This document shows, piece by piece, positions 60,524 through 64,000 of a DNA stretch of 64,000 bases. A program made the position numbers and the translations under genes. This stretch comes from Bradyrhizobium jicamae. GTDB lineage: Bacteria; Pseudomonadota; Alphaproteobacteria; Rhizobiales; Xanthobacteraceae. Under the pieces are notes generated by a model. The model had not been told where the DNA came from. It saw only the letters and a program-made list of their open reading frames with translations, and searched no databases. Position 1 is the first letter of the stretch, and every line of letters starts with the position of its first letter. The stretch spans positions 183,809-247,808 of the forward strand of contig NZ_JAFCJX010000012.1 of assembly GCF_018130695.1 (NCBI RefSeq). The letters are read 5' to 3'.

Positions 60524-61561
60524 ATGATGAAAGGCTACAGCAAAGCAATAGCGATGACGTCCATCGCGACTCTCGGTGCGATCAATATCGCGTGCGCAGC
60601 GGACTTGCCGACCAAGACCGCTCCTGTGAAATTCGTCGATGCTCCGTTCTTTCTCATAAACGACAATCGACTGACCTACGCTTATGATTTCGACACTCCA
60701 TCTACAGGTTTCGGTCGTCCGGGTACAAATACCAAAACCAATCGGCAAGTAATTGCTTTTACTCACTTCGATGCTTGGGCTTACGGCACCAACGCGCTCG
60801 ACGTAGGGTACGTCAAATTCGACCAAAATCACCCTGCGAATCCTTGCCTGGCGCCAGGAACGGGGACGTGTGACGGAGCGACGGAGTCCTACGCGTTCAT
60901 CCGGAGCACGTTAGGATTCAACGAAATCTTTAATACCAAGGCTTTTTCGGTCGGCCCCTTGAGGAACGTCTCGTTCGAAGTCGGCGGTGGGTATGCGGCC
61001 GTAAACGACTTTTTGCAGCTTCAGACCCAGCACGCCGTCGCCGGACTGCAATTCGCCTTCAACTTGCCTTATAAGGGATTCTTCAACATCGCTCCGATGG
61101 TCCACCTGTCATGGTACGAATCCCCGCTTGTAGCGCCGGGATCGCCATTCGTTCCGCCGGGTTTTCCAGGTGTTCCCTATGGGCATCTTGATTTTAACCC
61201 GACGTGGACGATCGAAGCGAATTACTACATGAATTTGGGCTTTCTACCAGAATCTATACCGCTGGCCATTAGCGGGCGCGGCTATGTTATCGGGCCAAAG
61301 GGGACCGGATATGCCGCTGGTCTTCTCCCGGCTGCAGGATTTCCCACGACCAAGACCGAGATTATTGCGGAGCCGGTCCGGTTGACGCTCGATGTGAGCA
61401 AGATGGCCTGGGGTGACAAATATTCACACTTTGTCGACGTTTGGGTGGCTTACAAATATCGCAAGAATATCACCGGGGCAGACAATTCGCTCGATCCACT
61501 GTGCGTTGGAGGCACTTGTACCGGATCGTCGGTATATACCGGCACAACTGTTAAGTTCTGA
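60524..61561 (+). CDS. Outer-membrane beta-barrel protein, Tsx-like channel, 345 aa
   Basis: Signal peptide MMKGYSKAIAMTSIATLGAI... ending near ACA-AD. The mature chain alternates polar and hydrophobic residues, is rich in aromatic girdle residues (FTHFDAWAYGTNALDVGYVK, YESPLVAPG, TIEANYYMNLGF) and ends in Phe (TTVKF), the barrel-assembly signal. The start NRLTYAYDFDTPSTGF and FDAWAYGTN resemble nucleoside-specific channel-forming (Tsx/OmpK) proteins. It probably admits a hydrophobic catabolic substrate. GC is lower than average. Confidence 0.8.
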   Translation: MMKGYSKAIAMTSIATLGAINIACAADLPTKTAPVKFVDAPFFLINDNRLTYAYDFDTPSTGFGRPGTNTKTNRQVIAFTHFDAWAYGTNALDVGYVKFDQNHPANPCLAPGTGTCDGATESYAFIRSTLGFNEIFNTKAFSVGPLRNVSFEVGGGYAAVNDFLQLQTQHAVAGLQFAFNLPYKGFFNIAPMVHLSWYESPLVAPGSPFVPPGFPGVPYGHLDFNPTWTIEANYYMNLGFLPESIPLAISGRGYVIGPKGTGYAAGLLPAAGFPTTKTEIIAEPVRLTLDVSKMAWGDKYSHFVDVWVAYKYRKNITGADNSLDPLCVGGTCTGSSVYTGTTVKF

Positions 61562-61574
61562 TCGTTTCAGGGCG

Positions 61575-61634
61575 GGTCTGGACGTGAATGATGCTGGCTA
61601 CGCTACGTCACTATCAATACTCGTCGTCCAGACC
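61575..61634. repeat. Separated 10-bp inverted repeat between convergent genes
   Basis: GGTCTGGACG (61575-61584) and CGTCCAGACC (61625-61634) are exact complements 40 bases apart, between the channel gene and the convergent integrase. Possibly a bidirectional terminator base or a recombinase arm site; no stronger support. Confidence 0.35.
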
Positions 61635-61660
61635 AATCCGCGACGAGCCGGGCTTTGAGT

Positions 61661-63586
61661 TCAGTACGTCTTGAGCGTAGTGAGCCCACCGGTATTGGCG
61701 CGGGCCTTGGCGGCAAGCAAGATCTCTCTCATCCGCTTGATCACTGGCGGTTCGAGTGCCTCGATCGTCGCGGCGATTTGAGGATCAAGAATTCCCTTGC
61801 GCCCATAACGTCCGCGAACGTCACTGGCGTGGCCGAGGATGCGGTCACGAGTTCGCTGCGCGATGCCGTCGCTGTCAAGCCAGTCGGCCATGAGGTGACG
61901 CGTGCTGTAGAGTGTCAAGTCGGCACGGCTCGACTTCAGAATCTTCTTCGCGTATTGCCAGGACTTGCTCAGCGGCTGAGACCAGCGCTGCGTGCCGTCC
62001 TTCCTGACGTACACGTCCCATTCAGGGAACAGGCGCTCTTCGCCCTTGTCCATCAGGTCCTGCATCCGTTCGAGGAGGCCCAATTCGATCAGCAGGGGAT
62101 GGATCGGGATCACGCGCCCGGCGGCGTTGGTCTTGAGGTTGCGCAGATCCTGGAGCGCGACGCGTCCGCCGCGAGCGTCAAACGGCCGCAGGTCGAAGTA
62201 GAAGAACTGCTCGTCGGTCCTGATGTCGGCGCATCTGAGTTGGCCTACCTCGCCCGGACGCATGCCGGTCAAGATGCAGATCAGGAAGCCCCAGTAGATG
62301 TGCGATTGGACGAAGTAGCCGCCCGGTTGCCAGACGTGCACGCGGTTCTTGCAGCCGGTAAACAGCGGCTGCTTCAGCAGCGTGATCAGCTCCTCGTCGT
62401 CAAACGCGTCGCGCGGCAGGGGCGCGAGGTTCTCCGGATCGATGCACTCGAAAGTGTAGCGAGGGCCGCTGTAGTGCTTCTCCAGGATCGCCCAGTCGAC
62501 GAATTTGTTGAGGCCGCCCCAGTACCTGCTCTTGATCGTGGTCGTGGTGAGGCGCGTGAGCTCGGACCAGCCGTTCGTTTCCGCATACTTGTAGCGTTCG
62601 AACAGCGTCTTGGAAAACGCGCGCGGGATGTTGTCGCGGTTCGGGATGTCCGGTAACGCCTCGTCGAGCCGCTTCCACTTGTCGACAGTGAGCTCGTTCA
62701 TCCGTGGGTCGCCCAAGAAGTCGATCGCGAACTGGACGACGGATTCGGCCTCTCCGCGACCTTTCATCTTGTGCTGGCGCTTGCGCCCGGCGGGTCGCAG
62801 AAATTCCTGAAGCAGCGCGGACATGTGCTCGGATGAGCTCGTAGCTGCACCTTCGGGCCCGGGTGGCTCCGTCGGATTGGCGGGCGCGGTCGGGACGATG
62901 GCCGGCGCCAACGGGGCGACGTTGGCCGGCACCAGCTGAGCCACACGCTGGGCCACCGCATCCTGAACGAGACGATCGATCATGGCGATTGGGTCGAAAG
63001 TGTCCGGGCGGCCGGTTGAGGCCGCTTTCGGTTCGGGCGCCCAGCCTTCGCTGGCCGCCTCGTTGGCCTCGCGGCGGCCGACTTCGTAGGAGCGGCGTAC
63101 GTTTAGGCGGGCAACCTTGCTTTCGGCGGCCTTGTTCTGGTTGACGAAGTCGACCCACCGGCTCGGCATTTCAGGGAACCGCATCGGATAGGCATAGCCG
63201 CGCTCCTGCGACCTCGCGAGGAAGCGCCGGACCTCATGCTCGAACGCACAGCGCTCGGCCAGAAGCCGCTCGTCGGCCGGTGACCCACGACCGACGTAGG
63301 CATGCAGCCGGGCGTCGAGCATGTTGCCTAAAGCTTCCAGGTCTGGAGCCTCGATCAGCTCCTGTACCCATCCGAGATTGTCCACCAGTCGTCTCCGGGC
63401 CTCGCCAAAGTCCGCCGTTCTGAGGCTGACACGGAGGAGGGGGAGCCCAAAGAGCCTTGCTGCCTGTTTCCCCAACCGAATCTGCAGGAAATACCGACCG
63501 TCGCCACGCCGGGCGAGGTAGGAGGGACGAGCCACGTCAGCCTTTCCGGAGGCGGCCGAAAGTGAGACATCCGGTTGAGATGTCAC
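61661..63586 (-). CDS. Tyrosine-type site-specific recombinase/integrase, 641 aa
   Basis: N-terminal DUF6538-like region (SYLARRGDGRYFLQIRLGKQ) of the kind found in alphaproteobacterial integrases, a SAM-like core, and the catalytic domain: Arg in GMRPGEVGQLRC (about 440), YSTRHLMADWLD in place of the usual HxxR box (the His is replaced by Tyr or shifted), DRILGHASDVRGRY for the second His and the presumed tyrosine (about 593). Length is typical of large island integrases. No tRNA or duplicated att core was found beside it. It is likely to mark the edge of a mobile island. Confidence 0.87.
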   Translation of the reverse strand: MTSQPDVSLSAASGKADVARPSYLARRGDGRYFLQIRLGKQAARLFGLPLLRVSLRTADFGEARRRLVDNLGWVQELIEAPDLEALGNMLDARLHAYVGRGSPADERLLAERCAFEHEVRRFLARSQERGYAYPMRFPEMPSRWVDFVNQNKAAESKVARLNVRRSYEVGRREANEAASEGWAPEPKAASTGRPDTFDPIAMIDRLVQDAVAQRVAQLVPANVAPLAPAIVPTAPANPTEPPGPEGAATSSSEHMSALLQEFLRPAGRKRQHKMKGRGEAESVVQFAIDFLGDPRMNELTVDKWKRLDEALPDIPNRDNIPRAFSKTLFERYKYAETNGWSELTRLTTTTIKSRYWGGLNKFVDWAILEKHYSGPRYTFECIDPENLAPLPRDAFDDEELITLLKQPLFTGCKNRVHVWQPGGYFVQSHIYWGFLICILTGMRPGEVGQLRCADIRTDEQFFYFDLRPFDARGGRVALQDLRNLKTNAAGRVIPIHPLLIELGLLERMQDLMDKGEERLFPEWDVYVRKDGTQRWSQPLSKSWQYAKKILKSSRADLTLYSTRHLMADWLDSDGIAQRTRDRILGHASDVRGRYGRKGILDPQIAATIEALEPPVIKRMREILLAAKARANTGGLTTLKTY

Positions 63587-63767
63587 ACCGTCAAATCCGC
63601 TACTCCAAATCAGCCAATGCTTTGAAAAATCAGTGGATTTTTCCTATGGCCGGGTCTGGCAGCGTTTCCCTCTCTCGCTACCATCTCCTTTCTTTTGGAC
63701 GCACAGATTGACGGTTCCGCCAGTGGGCCGACGATGCGTTTCTTCACATGTCAAACAGCCTGACGGT

Positions 63768-63866
63768 GTCATCACCCGCGCATGCGGGTGATCCAGTATT
63801 CCAGAGGCCGTCGCGCTTGAACCGATGCGCCGCGGCGTACTGGATCCCCGCGTTCGCGGGGATGAC
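63768..63866. repeat. REP/BIME-like palindromic element
   Basis: Two inverted arms, GTCATCACCCGCGCATGC... (63768-63798) and TACTGGATCCCCGCG... (63838-63866), match each other in reverse complement with few differences, and each contains its own small hairpin. This resembles the dispersed GTCATCCCCGCGAACGCGGGG-type repeats of Bradyrhizobium genomes. The rest of 63587-64000 has no gene that I can support. Confidence 0.65.
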
Positions 63867-64000
63867 ATTGAAATATGCGTCCGCATTCTCGCGACATGTT
63901 TTGTCCGAGTCTTGCTTTTCGTTCCGCCCTCGCTCTGTAGCGAGGGCGCAGGGAAGACCGGGTGCGCGCCGCACCCGCGGTCCCGTGCGCCATGTGCACA

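Noticed and set aside
63768..63866. CRISPR-like or tRNA-like structure at the right end
   Set aside because: Only one pair of inverted arms and no regular spacers; it fits a REP/BIME element. No anticodon or acceptor fold could be drawn.

Overview
The window looks like a high-GC alphaproteobacterial chromosome of the Bradyrhizobium/Rhodopseudomonas type. This is inferred from codon use, the style of the intergenic DNA, a dispersed REP-like element at the right end, and the gene mix; no rRNA or tRNA was seen to confirm it. Almost the whole window is catabolic accessory DNA, laid out as successive cassettes that each carry their own regulator.

Left part (1-11.4 kb): a truncated TetR gene diverges from a tautomerase-like gene and an enoyl-CoA hydratase, with two tandem operators between them. 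Then come a secreted M28 peptidase; a sulfatase/MFS/LysR cassette; an OhrR-type MarR regulator diverging from a Tat-exported alpha/beta hydrolase with a perfect operator; an orphan protein resembling the RNA polymerase alpha C-terminal domain; and a zinc alcohol dehydrogenase.

Centre-left (11.6-25.6 kb): a soluble diiron monooxygenase operon of the propane/acetone (Prm/Mim) type. It holds hydroxylase alpha, reductase, hydroxylase beta, coupling protein, amidohydrolase, DUF59 protein and a dedicated GroEL. A near-consensus sigma-54 promoter and a perfect upstream palindrome precede it, and a sigma-54 activator gene follows it. The activator heads a run of four genes I cannot assign (149 aa, a coiled coil, a WD40-like propeller, and a 60-aa protein).

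Centre (25.7-38.1 kb): what appears to be an uncharacterised catabolic regulon for a nitrogen-containing or amide compound. It includes a CocE-type hydrolase, creatininase-like amidohydrolase, LysR regulator, cupin, isochorismatase-type amidase, FAD oxidase, flavodoxin-fold reductase, ABC importer, amidohydrolase/deaminase and Rieske oxygenase. A 41-bp element (GTTGCC-N5-GGCAAC-N8-CGAAnnTAAnnGCTTT) occurs in front of all three transcription units.

Right-centre (38.2-46.5 kb): an orphan branched-chain-type binding protein; a GntR regulator; and a lower-GC minus-strand operon for hydroxyphenylacetate/homogentisate metabolism (P450, flavin monooxygenase, small coupling protein, putidaredoxin-like ferredoxin, homogentisate dioxygenase). 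The P450 gene is broken in a run of seven G. Right part (46.6-61.6 kb): an IS remnant; a TetR-linked acyl-CoA side-chain degradation cluster resembling steroid/terpenoid systems (MaoC hydratase, SDR, DUF35 plus lipid-transfer thiolase, acyl-CoA ligase, two acyl-CoA dehydrogenases); a hydrolase; a MalT-like LuxR regulator; and an outer-membrane channel. A shared TTGCATACA motif links the P450 promoter with the hydrolase/LuxR region about 10 kb away. A large tyrosine recombinase and a REP-like repeat close the window. Transposase remnants, cut gene ends and the integrase suggest that several cassettes were assembled by horizontal transfer.
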